In this document: positions 1 through 12,100 of the stretch, piece by piece
Layout: the number at the start of each line of letters is the position of its first letter
Numbering within the stretch: position 1 is the stretch's first letter
Origin: Incurvaria masculella
Taxonomy: Eukaryota; Arthropoda; Insecta; Lepidoptera; Incurvariidae
Direction of reading: 5' to 3'
Length of the DNA stretch: 64,000 bases
NCBI GenBank assembly: GCA_946894095.1
Contig: OX335644.1
Span: forward strand, 17,899,595-17,963,594
The notes under the pieces: model-generated
Seen by the model: the letters and a program-made list of their open reading frames with translations, nothing else
What the model was told of the DNA's origin: nothing
Databases searched by the model: none
Made by a program: the position numbers and the translations under genes

Positions 1-153
1 GTTGACCCAGTTCCTCCTGTGCAGCTGGGAGGGACAGAAGCCCCGCGTGACGTTGCCGTCGAGGCCGATGGTGCCGTACTTGGTCTTGACTCCCGTGAGG
101 TACGCCGTCGCCGTGCACGCCGAGTCCGGCACCTGGGCGTCTATGCAGTACGT
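1..153 (-). CDS. Alkaline phosphatase exon 3 (active-site serine), runs off window
   Basis: The exon follows a minus-strand acceptor (TTTGTGTTCCAG) ending at 154 and opens with [25 protein letters not shown] carries the phosphoserine nucleophile of the alkaline phosphatase family. It continues [11 protein letters not shown], a family-typical stretch, and is still open at base 1. Entry is in phase 0, which fits the donor of the exon at 6372-6655 (junction SGLAK / TYCID). Composition is GC-rich, unlike the surrounding AT-rich intron, as expected for a conserved exon. Confidence 0.9.
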
Positions 154-3100
154 CTGGAACACAAAGCTTGGAATTTAGATTGTTTTTATGTTAAGCGCGG
201 CATATGGCGCACGCCAGGACCTCACAAAAAAGGCGCCCAACGGCACCCATGGGCTTTCGTACTTTCACAGGGTCTGCGAATACCATGCAGGCCGGCCAGG
301 TGCTTCTTCACACCATGTTTGAAGGACCCCAAGTTGTACTTTGAGGGAAAAACTTCGGCAGGGAGTCGATTCCATAGTTTACCGACTGTATAGATAAAAG
401 ATCTAGAAGACCGGTGGGTTCTTATTTTGGGAATGTCAGCAGTGAATGATTCCTTCGATCGATTTGCTAGTTTTATAAAAAAAACCGGTTGAGTGTCTGT
501 ACTGAGCACCAAAGGTGCTCGGAAAATCAAAATTCACCTCGCTCGCAAAACCACGCCCAGCGAGGCACCATACCAGCAGATTATTGCTGAGCTATCGGGC
601 TTGTTAAAATTACGCTTGAAGACGGTTATAGGTTATAGGTATGAGGAAAGGCACCCGCCGGCAGAGAGATCCATATTCTGGCGGTTCGGCAGAAACAAAT
701 AGTATGAGAAACGGGGCTCAACCACAAGAGATGCTAGAATTATAATTAATAGACTAGGTAGGATGGGGAGAAATGAATGGAAGTGATGAAGTTCCAGAGC
801 AACGTCCATGGTAGTACCTGTAGAACAGACTAAAGGACCTTACACATAGTCTGTGGCTCGGGGACTCCAGGCCAACATGGTAAGGTGTGGGTCCCCAACA
901 AGACGGACAACTCGGCACTGAATCGTGTCCAAGAACGCCAGCAAGTCTGGGCACTGCCTTCCCATATGTGGCTACAGTATTCTTTCACCGGCTTAATCTG
1001 TTATTTGTACAGAATTAGTAGTTGTGCCGGTGAAAAGAACCTTCTGCAATCGTATAGCATCCCCAGTTTCTGCGATGCTATGTTTGTCTTGGGATTCAAT
1101 AAAACGCCGAATACCAACTAAAAAAGTAGTCTAGAAATTAACAAGTTCATATTGCATGGGATTAAACCTAGAATATAATCACTCACACCCGATTGCAGGA
1201 AGATCCATCAGTTAATCAATGTTCACGTCTCTATTAGTGAACCGCATGGAGTTGACTCAGCTCCCTTCCATACTGATACCATACTTCATAGGGTGACGTT
1301 GATTTTGATTTTGTATCCTTTCGTGCACTCGGCACTCAGTAAGCTAGGTTCACGGTTAATATCAAGAATATTATATTTTTACGATTTCTTATCAAATTAT
1401 AGTTTTATTCGAGGTATCCGACCTTTGTTTGGTTTATTACCGATATTTGTTTGATCGTATTCCTAATTTTTTTGACAGAAGCATTTCGAAAAATATCTAT
1501 AAACCAGTGAGGTTTCTTTGCGGACTATTATTCAAGGGGTTGATCGAATCCGCGGATCTATCAGTTTGTGACGTAGTTTGACCACCAAAAGTTTAAATAA
1601 ATTAAATGAAATTGACTGAACTTGATGGTAACAAGAATCGCGAAGGCAAAAGAAAAGGTGATGCAACGAACGCTGCGCATGCGAGTGACAATGACATTGA
1701 GTGTTTCAATGTAATTGTCAGTGGTAGCCTTTAGAAACGAACGCAATAGTAGTTTTAGGACCGTTGTTATACAGTTTCTTTATAAATTCTCTTTACAGTG
1801 CATATCGAAGGAACAAAGTTCCATGGAAGTTTGTTACCATCCATCAGGATTGTTGAATGTTTCCATAAGAATGTTTGGTCTAGAAGACCGCTTCAATTTG
1901 ACCGAATTCTCGACCCAAAAACTAATTTTGTTCACATTGAATTTGAATTTACCCTTTTGAGTTTGTTATTAAGGAACACTTACTCTAATAAGTGTTAGTT
2001 CTGACAGCTGGTGTGTAGTGCAAATATGGTAATTCGTGGGATTTTTTATTTCATTTTGTGACTAAAATACCCAATTTTTTTTTAAATGTCCGGCTTTTAG
2101 ATAAGACTTTCAAATTACTAAATAGTGATCATGCAAGGACCTTGTCTTGAACTAGACGGAAACTATGTTTTCAATGCCGTAATTCAACTCTAAAATATTA
2201 GTAGCTCTATGACCTTGGCGAATCCTCGGCAATGACTCTACGCTACGTCAGCATTTCCTCTCGTTTCGTGCGCTACGGTTTTCCTTCCTTCCATTGTCCG
2301 TAATTTTGTGCACTTCGCGCGTGTCCCGCCAAGACTTGGTGCGACGAGATCGACCTTCGAACTTGGATGAAAAAGGATGATTTTCATCTAAGCCTTCGAA
2401 ATGGCCAGCAACATTTTTGAATGAACTGTAGCGAATTATTTGGTCGAGTCCATTTTTAAAAGTGGAAGAGCTATCCGTTCGTCTTATTGTTATATGAGTC
2501 TGAATAGGTGTGATCTCGAATTGATTCTGATAAGAAAATACCCGTAATTTTTGTATACGTGAAAATAATAACCTAGGTTACGTTGTAGTTGTAGTTATAT
2601 TCAAAAAAATTCATCAAATACTAGAAATAGACAAAAATATAAAAAAAAAGTAAAATGAAGTAAAACTTACAACGAATTGTAACGACTAAATAGGAATTAA
2701 AAAACCGGCTAAGTGCGAGTCGGACTCGCACATGAAGGGTTCCGTACCATCATACAAGATATAACACCACAAAATGAGGTTTTTTGTATCGGGTCCCCCA
2801 TTATTTGTAGATTTAACCTAATTGTTGTTATGGCGGCAAAATAAATACACACTCTGTGAAAATTTCAGCTGCCTACCTATTAGGTTTATGAGATAGAGCC
2901 CTGTGACAGATGGACGGACGGACGGACGGGCAGCGGAAGCTTAGTAATAGGGTTCCGTTGGCACCATTTGGGTACGGAACCCTAAAAAGAGCAAAATATT
3001 ACAAACAGCCTAATAATGCGATAGCTAATTTGTTTAAAAAATTGGTAACGAATACTCGCTACGCAAGTCCATTAAATTAACAATTTTGGCCGGTTCAAAT

Positions 3101-6100
3101 TGGATCAAAGCCTACATAATAAGGCCCGATAAGACATTCCTGGCTCGGTTTCGAAACTACCCGCGGAGTAATTGCAGATAACTAAATGCCTTTTGTATAC
3201 TCACACCGATTAATTTGGTGATTTGCTGTGGAGAATTCGGTCAAGGTTATCTTCTGCAAATTTAGCGTTGCAAGATTGCGAATGTTACATTAACTTTGCA
3301 TTATTAGTGTAATAGTAACTTTAAATTAATAGTGAATTATCTATTGTATATCAGGTATACAGTGGTGTTAATCTTGGTGTCACATTCACTAGCGATTCAC
3401 TAGCTTTTGTCCCTGTCGAATTATACTAGTTAGAGTGCGATGATACAAAACTAAGGACAGAGATGACGTCTTCCGAAAGATGAATTAAAGTGATTCATGT
3501 TCACCTCTCCAAGTCAATTCCATGACCCTGCTGCAGCCATGAGCTGACCTGAAATGCACTTATAAATAGAGGGGAAGTACAATGTTAAAAGGGGTAGGCT
3601 GATCTAGGTTGCATATTTGTGTGTGTGTGTGCGTAAGCAGTTTGGCAATGAAGTCCGGGGAATTTGGATACAACTGGCAACACTGGGTGTTTTGTTTGAA
3701 AGAGAGTTGCACCACGATTACGCGGCGAACTATTTCTCGTTCATTTTGCAAGATTGTTTGCCGAAAAAAGGCATTCCAACGTAGCCGCACCCACTCTACA
3801 GCAGCGACATCGCCCCCTACCACTTTTTCGTGCTCCCCAAGATGAAGTGGCACCGCAAGGGATCTCATCGCGGCAGCGTAAAGGAGGTCAAGGAAGCTGT
3901 AACCGCGGTGCTGAACAAGTTAACTTCGGAAGATTACCGAAGGTGCTTCCAATCGTGGGAGCAACGTTGGAATCGTTGTGGAGAGTTAGATGGAGACTAT
4001 TGTGATGGTCGATGGTAAAATGTTGTTCGTAACTTCATTTGTTTGTGTTTTATTGAAACTTATCGTATTTATGTCAGCCTTGGTACATCGCACGCGCGAC
4101 GCCACGTGCTAAGATTTCTCTTTCCCAAGGCAATGGGCATTTTTTAAATATCAGATGCAAGTGATTCTCTTCAAGACAACATCAATTCTCTATCAAGACC
4201 GCTACATAATACCACTTATCTAACTAATTGCGTAAGGCCAAACAACAGTAAGTGTACCGTGACGAACGGCGGTCCGCGAAGTGACACTATGGCACAACTT
4301 ATTTTTTCCTTTGATTCCCCATGCCGCGTCATGCTGCTTGAGTTTCGGCACTCCTCTTGCTGGTCAGGGGGTCTATTCATGGAATTCTGTACGCTGGAAT
4401 CAAGAGTGTTTCTTTCGAGCAAACCCAATTGACAGTTGTTGTGAAAGTATTTTTCTCGATGGAAATATTCCCGATTTCTATTGAATCTTTCGTCGGTAAA
4501 TACGCTTTGACACCCGCTGTCCAAATGGTTTGCTCATACTCTCCTGATTCTGGAGTACGGAATTATAAGAATATACCCTCAGGGTAGATGTTCGTGCGGC
4601 CCGGGTAGCGAGTTCAGACAATTGAAACCTGCACACTTGATGTGCATGTTTTTGTGTGTCGGTACCGGCACTTAAAAACAAACTAAGTTTCATTAAGTGC
4701 ATGTCGTAAGAGGCGACTGGGACAGAGCCTGTTTTCCATAACCGCTAGCCACCATTGAAAAGAGCATTGGAGGGATACACCCCGTCCATGAATTTTTTAA
4801 TTTGTGTAGTTACATATTACGTTACACACATCCATGATATCACGAGAACATTTTCAGGCAAACGGACGGGGAACTCCTCAAAATAATCACGTTGATGCGG
4901 GCCTCCAGCTTGCGACCGATGGTCTCCTGCGCGCCGCTCCGCCACCAGGACGCGTCCTTCTCCACCTCCGGGATCCTGTCCGGCGGCATCAGGGACTCGA
5001 GCACTTGCCTCGGCTTTGCTGTGGCTGGTAACTTACTTGTGTACATTGTGAAGATAACGGCCGCTTCGAGCTCACCTTCGCCGGCCCACTGACGGAGAAC
5101 TCCTCGAAGGCCAGGTAGGTCTCCTCGCCGGGCGTCGCGCCTGCCTGGCCGACGAACGTGCGCGCCGCCATCACGGTCGCCGATGAAGAAGATGCCGTTG
5201 CGCGCCCGGTTCACGTTGATGCGGGTCTCCAACTTGCGGCGGATGGTCTCCTGCGCGCCGCTCCGCCACCAGGACGCGTCCTTCTCCACCTCCGGGATCC
5301 TGTCCTGCGGCATCAGGGACTCGAGCACTTGCCTCGGCTTCGCTGTGGCTGGTAACTTACTTCTGTACATTGTAAGGATAACGGCCGCTTCGAGCTCACC
5401 TTCGCCAGTCCACTGACGGGGAACTCCTTGAAGGCCAGGTAGGTCTCCTCGCCGGGCGTCGCGCCTGCCTGGCCGACGAACGTGCGCGCCGCCATCACGG
5501 TCGCCGATGAAGAAGATGCCGTTGCGCGCCCGGTTCACGTTGATGCGGGTCTCCAACTTGCGGCGGATGGTCTCCTGCGCGCCGCTCCGCCACCAGGACG
5601 CGTCCTTCTCCACCTCCGGGATCCTGTCCTGCGGCATCAGGGACTCGAGCACTTGCCTCGGCTTCGCTGTGGCTGGTAACTTACTTCTGTACATTGTAAG
5701 GATAACGGCCGCTTCGAGCTCACCTTCGCCAGTCCACTGACGGGGAACTCCTTGAAGGCCAGGTAGGTCTCCTCGCCGGGCGTCGCGCCTGCCTGGCCGA
5801 CGAACGTGCGCGCCGCCATCACGGTCGCCGATGAAGAAGATGCCGTTGCGCGCCCGGTTCACGTTGATGCGGGTCTCCAACTTGCGGCGGATGGTCTCCT
5901 GCGCGCCGCTCCGCCACCAGGACGCGTCCTTCTCCACCTCCGGGATCCTGTCCTGCGGCATCAGGGACTCGAGCACTTGCCTCGGCTTCGCTGTGGCTGG
6001 TAACTTACTTGTGTACATTGTAAGGATAACGGCCGCTTCTAGCTCACCTTCGCCAGTCCACTGACGGGGAACTCCTCGAAGGCCAGGTAGGTCTCCTCGC

Positions 6101-9100
6101 CGGGCGTCGCGCCTGCCTGGCCGACGAACGTGCGCGCCGCCATCACGGTCGCCGATGAAGAAGATGCCGTTGCGCGCCCGGTTCACGTTGATGCGGGTCT
6201 CCAACTTGCGGCGGATGGTCTCCTGCGCGCCGCTCCGCCACCAGGACGCGTCCTTCTCCACCTCCGGGATCCTGTCCTGCGGCATCAGGGACTCGAGCAC
6301 TTGCCTCGGCTTCGCTGTGGCTGGTAACTTACTTGTGTACATTGTAAGGATAACGGCCGCTTCTAGCTCACCTTCGCCAGTCCACTGACGGGGAACTCCT
6401 CGAAGGCCAGGTAGGTCTCCTCGCCGGGCGCCGCGCCCGCCTGGCCGGCGAACGTGCGCGCCGCCATCACGGTCGCCACGGACATGCCGTCGCCGATGAA
6501 GAAGATGCCGTTGCGCGCCCGGCTCACGTTGATGCGGGTCTCCAGTTTGCGGCGGATGGTCTCCTGCGCGCCGCTCCGCCACCAGGACGCGTCCTTCTCC
6601 GCCTCCGGGACCCTGTCCGGCGACATCAGGGACTCGAGCACTTTCCTCGGCTTCGCTGTGACTGGCAAATCATCTGTGTGCAGAAACGACCATATTTAAT
6701 ACTGAACATGTTGAACTCTCGTGTGTTGAGCTAATAACATGATGGTAGGTGTGGTATTAACCATCCACGAACTCGCACACGAAGGGTTCCGAACCAAAGT
6801 ACATGATTTAACACAAAAAAAATGGTTTTTTGTATGGCCCCCTTTATTTTTTGTGTAGTATTTGTTGTTATAGCGGCAAAATAAATACACACTCTTGTGA
6901 GATTTTCAGCTGCCTATCTATTACGGTTCATGAGATACAGCCCTGTGACAGACGGACGGACGGACGGACGGACAGACGGACGGACGGACGGACGGACGGA
7001 CGGACGGAGGACGGAGGCTTAGTAATCCGTTGGCACCCTTTGGGTACGGAACCCTAAAAAGTATGAACATATACTTGGTGTATAGAAACCAGAGCCAGAG
7101 CCAAACGATATGATTTTGTACACGAAACTGAGTAGGTATCTTTTGTTGCACGGCCTTTGTTTTATAATTATTTCATCATTCCAATACACGTTAAAGTGAA
7201 GATTCTTTAGTTTTATTACGCGTTCGGCGGCTGGATAGTAGGTAAACTAAGAAAAAACGTCATCGTCATCAGCTTACCTCCACAATAAGTAACGCTCAAT
7301 AGAAGTATTCCATTATGAAATGGACTACTTTTCCATCAACCGTCGCTAGCGGATTTATCACCCGTACCGCAAAACTCGTTATACGACAATGCTCCGAGCT
7401 TGGGGTCGCATATGAGCTGCTATGGGCAGTCTTTCGACGTTGACGTTTGAATAGTGTCCCAGCACAACACAATAAGTTACGGTCAATAGAAGTATTCTGT
7501 TATGAAATTGATCACTTTTTCATCAACCGCCCCCAATGGATTTATTACCCGTACCGCAAAACTCCTTATACGACAATCCTCCGAGCTTGGGGTCGCATAT
7601 GAGCTGCTGTCGACAGTCTTTTGACGTCGATGCCGGTGAAGTGGCCCAACCCCCAAATGGGGAAAGGCCCCGGGGCCCTTACCCTTGGAGCTCACCGACT
7701 TCGAGAACGTCCCTTGCTACAATAAGGGTCACAGACCGCACTAGGGCAAACGGACTGAATGAAAACGTCCTGGAATTGCACCTATTTCCTACGGGAAAGG
7801 GGATGCGCTGAGCGCTGAGGGTAGGAATAAGGAGCAATAGGAAAAGGTAAGGGGCTCTCTGTTGTATGGTTGGGTCTAAGGTGTGGTTCCCCCTGTTCTA
7901 TGGCGTTACATAAAAAAATAAAATTACAATATGTAGGAATAGTAAAGTAATTGTGGAAATCCATGTCCAGTATCTTTTTCGTTTTTAACGTCAAATAAAT
8001 ATCAACCTTTTGTGAAGCCAGGGTATTTTACGATGTTATAAGGCCTTTCATATTTACTCTTTTTAACCGGCTTCAAAAAAAGGAGGAGGTTCTCAATTCG
8101 TCTGAATCTTTCTTTTGTTTTCAATGCGTTATATTTTTGTCTCGTTGTTGGTGGATTACGATTTGAAAGAATGATTTCAAATAGGTACGGACCGCATCAG
8201 CATATCGGCGTCACAGTAGGCATTGGCATTTGCAAGGAAAACATGTGCGTCAAAGTACCGATGTGTGGCGTCTAGGGTGATGCCATTTGTACATACATGC
8301 ACACAGTGATATGTAAAAGGTAAGGCGACTTTCATACAATTCTGTCGCCTGTTGCGGTATTCCGATATTTTTTCTTTCTTTGCGTTTTTTATGTAATTCT
8401 TGCACGGTTTTACCACACAAATTGGCATTGTAGGGGCGCATTATAATCCAGAGGCGACGCACAGGCGTATGACGACAGCGAGCGGCTGTCTGGCGACAAA
8501 GTGGTGTCCCCGCGACTCAGAGAACACCACTTTTGTTGCTGCATTTTTGTTGTATGGATTTACAACGTCATACGTAGTCATATTTAGGTCAATGCATGCA
8601 CAAGTGTTTGCGGAAAACGTTTATTTGGTTCTTAAGTCGAGCGAAACCCATAAGTATTTTTTAACCAAATAGTCGTGATCACGAAACTAGGAATACCTAT
8701 GCGGCACCTGTTTAACGTACCACACGGCATAGATAAGCTTCAACGATACATTTATTTCAATGCAACGTTCGTTACATTTAGAAACTCAAATAAACCGGCG
8801 GGCTTTACAAAATGCGCTGTCACAAGGAAAACTATTTGGTATCCTTGCAAATAGACGGAATATGAGGGAACAGGTAAATAATTAATTTATCAAGTTCTTT
8901 GTTAACCAGCGATCAGCTATGTAAACATTCCGTGATAACTCCTCGCCTTCTCGCAAGACTAATTGTACTGATAAGGAACAAGGTAAGTGCTACTATTATT
9001 AAGAAATAATTTAACAATAAGGTCTAAGCGCAGTAAAGCACAAAAAAAAAGCTTTTGGTCAAAACAAGAAAGCCGGTCCCCTCCACGCGCAAAACACTGC

Positions 9101-12100
9101 GCAAAACCAAAACTATCAGATCTGGGGCATTACTATGGTAATTAAACTCGCCAGGTGAACAGGCGAGAATCTGACCATTAGATACATTTCGTACCTACCA
9201 TGATAACTGTCAAACGATGTGTTATTCATTTAAGTGACTAAAATTTACCAATGAACGTGGTACGAAATGCAACTAAAGGTCACATTTAAACACTCACTTG
9301 TCTGTTTACGCGGCGAGTTAACTTACCGTGATAATACCTAAGCTCTCTGCGCGGGCCAGATCCACCCCGTCTACTCCAAACAATTTTTTTTTTTATTAAT
9401 GAATCTTAGACGAATGGCGCGAGAAACTACTAAAAATAGAGAGTACAATGGCAAAAAATGCTTAGAATATCTTATAAATATACTACACTTACAATAGACT
9501 ATCACGAAAACCATTAAGTATTTTAATCTTATTTTTACCCGACTACGGCGAAGCCAAAAGGAAGGGTTATTATTTTAGTAGTGTATGTATGTATATTTGC
9601 TTATGTTCCACCATAGCGCCTAAACTATCCATTTGAATTGTATGAATAAGGTGTCAATCTTTCGTTTTTATGGTCCGGGTTAAATAGGCACGGAAAACAT
9701 CAAAAATAAAGTTTTAAAAATGTAACCCGACTACTTAAAAGTAATAGACAATGTAGGAACTGTTTTATAAAAGCAATAAAGTGATGATATCAAACAGGAC
9801 CTACCTTATTTCTTACCATTTAGTAGTAGGTTTACAGTTTTTAAACTTGTTTTTTGAATAAAGTATTGAACGTTTAGAATAATCTTAATCAGCTGTTTTT
9901 CGTTCCCACCTAAACACTAAAAGACATAATGTAATGCTGGTTGTGAATATTCTCGATTCATAGAAAAATAGTCAATAGTCAAGCTCATGCCATAGTTGAA
10001 GATTGGTTATGCGGGCAGAGCCGACATATGTTTGAAATGATAATAAATTGTTGTGGCAATTAAAAAAAAAAATTAAATGCAGTGCTTACGTAAAACGATT
10101 GGGATGGACACGAAAAATTAAAAAAAACAATGTCTGAATACAATCTAGTAGATACTCGACAGACAGATACAGAACGTACAGATACAAATTACAACTATAT
10201 CTGTGACTTAAAAAAAATACGTTTCGTTTACACTAAATAAGCAATTAAAAATCTGTAGTTTGGAGAGAAGTGAAAACATTGTGGAATTGCTTTAAATGGC
10301 TACTCGATTCCATTTGTGACTGGATTTAGAGTTTATTGCTAAATAAGATTTTAGCAGAGACTATATCGGTAGAGGCACTGCCCGCGAAAGGTGCGTACCT
10401 TTCGCGTTGGTAAAACTGTTGGTTCCAGTACAGCGTTGCACTAGACAGATATTTCTTTAATGAAGGTGTCCGTGCGGTGATTCTACATAAATATAATATT
10501 TATTAAAATGTATAGGTTATTCCAATCGTTATGTACTGCCCAGAATTTTAAAACTGTTCAGAAGCGTCATACATACAGCTTGTTTGTACAGCTTGTTCGA
10601 TTAGTTTCAGCGTCACTAGAGCATAATAAATCGTGTATAATGACAGCTGTGTATTAAAATTAAAAACATCTTTTAGCTGCTTTAAATTATAAAGATATAA
10701 TGATAACTCAATGTTAAGTGTACGAGTGTGTGATAAATCGCGATCGACCAAATCTCCATTTATTAGGCGGAACGAAATAAGAAATATTTAAGATAAAACC
10801 AACAGTCACGCTTTTTGACAAACATTTTGATGGACATTCAGACAAACAGACGGACTGACAGACAAATATACACACACCTAAACTGACAGGTCGGCAGATA
10901 AACGGGTTTGGATTTAGTTAACGTCAAAAATATCCGGAAACACGAGAAAATTGAACATTGTCAAGGTTGCATTATGAGTCAATATTTAAACTAGTTAATT
11001 TTTTATCAATTTTAGATAAGTGAACGACGAAACGATATTTTCAGATAATACGTATGTACACAATGGAAAATGAATACCTTTTGATTTACGTATCGTAAAT
11101 CAAACAAGATTATACATACAGTTTTTGTCGATAAGATTTATCGACGAAAAAAAAAGGTTTAAAAAAAGTTTAATTTGGATACGAGCTCGAGCACTAAATC
11201 AGAGATGAAAAACTTTTTTTAACCAACTTCAAAAAAACAGGACGTTCTCAATTCGTCTGTATTTTTTTTTGTTGTGTGTATGTTACTCGATATTTCCACC
11301 AACTGTCAACCAATTTAATAATTATTTTACTTATTAGTAGTGTATATCACAAAAGTGGTATTTTCATAAATTTTTGGAATAATTTTTTAAGGGTAGATAA
11401 AAAATATAATAAAAAATAACAGTTTTAGAAAAACATTGAGCCGGTACAAATTGAAGGCGGTACAAAAACACACCTGAACATTTATGATGGAGCCCTTCCG
11501 TGCTTTTCTACCGCCTTGTACTTCAGGTTGCTTGGAGTCGGTTCAATGTTTTTTTAAACTGTTATTTTTTTACAGTTCACCTAACCTAATCTAGCCTTCA
11601 CCCTGATGCGATTCGTTTATTCGTTTATTTTCCTCCTTTAGGTGTAAACACGCTCTTGGATTCGGAATTTCTTATAGACGGTTTGATTATTACGACGAAG
11701 ATGAACCGACAAGAAACTTCGCTGGGAGTCAAAATACAAAAACATTTTAATTATCATAAATAAAAAAAATATTTTACATTATCCATTTAGATGTTAATTA
11801 TTAATTAATATATTAATTAAGACTGTAATCGTTTGAGAGCAACCTCAACAATAAAGAATGAATCATATTCATACCTGATACCATTAAAGTTCAGTTCCTT
11901 AGCTTCTTCAATGGTTTTAACTATCGCATTGAATGAACGATGGCCTAAGCGGCAATGAAAATTGGCCGTGTTTTTAATCCAGTTCAATATAGCCGACCAA
12001 TATAAGGCACCTAGTTCACGTGTGGTGTGGGCTGGGCTACCGAGGCTGACGTTTATGAAATGAACTTTGGTGCAGCGCAGCGATGCTTGTTTGCCTCGCC

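Larger units (their letters stand above)
4866..6314 (-). repeat. Tandem array of dead alkaline phosphatase exon-2 copies (324-bp period)
   Basis: Four full copies of exon 2 lie at 6048-6314, 5724-5990, 5400-5666 and 5076-5342, and a shortened one at 4866-5018. Each full copy is 267 nt instead of 284: all four lack the same 17 bases, removed between two GGCGAC repeats. That destroys GDGMSVA and shifts frame. Copies are separated by identical-looking 57-nt introns with intact GTGAGC donors and CACAG acceptors, so unit length is 324 = 3 x 108. This keeps a spurious 580-codon frame open through the array. No arrangement of extra copies restores frame into exon 3, so these are pseudo-exons. The last copy has an internal deletion joining GGAACTCCTC to CACGTTGATG around 4880-4888. 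Confidence 0.9.

Noticed and set aside
4840..6582. Long ORF read as a repetitive protein gene
   Set aside because: It is the out-of-frame reading of duplicated alkaline phosphatase exons and their 57-nt introns.
8177..8672. Overlapping 70-90 codon frames on both strands
   Set aside because: No family motif, no splice support, overlapping frames on opposite strands; chance frames.
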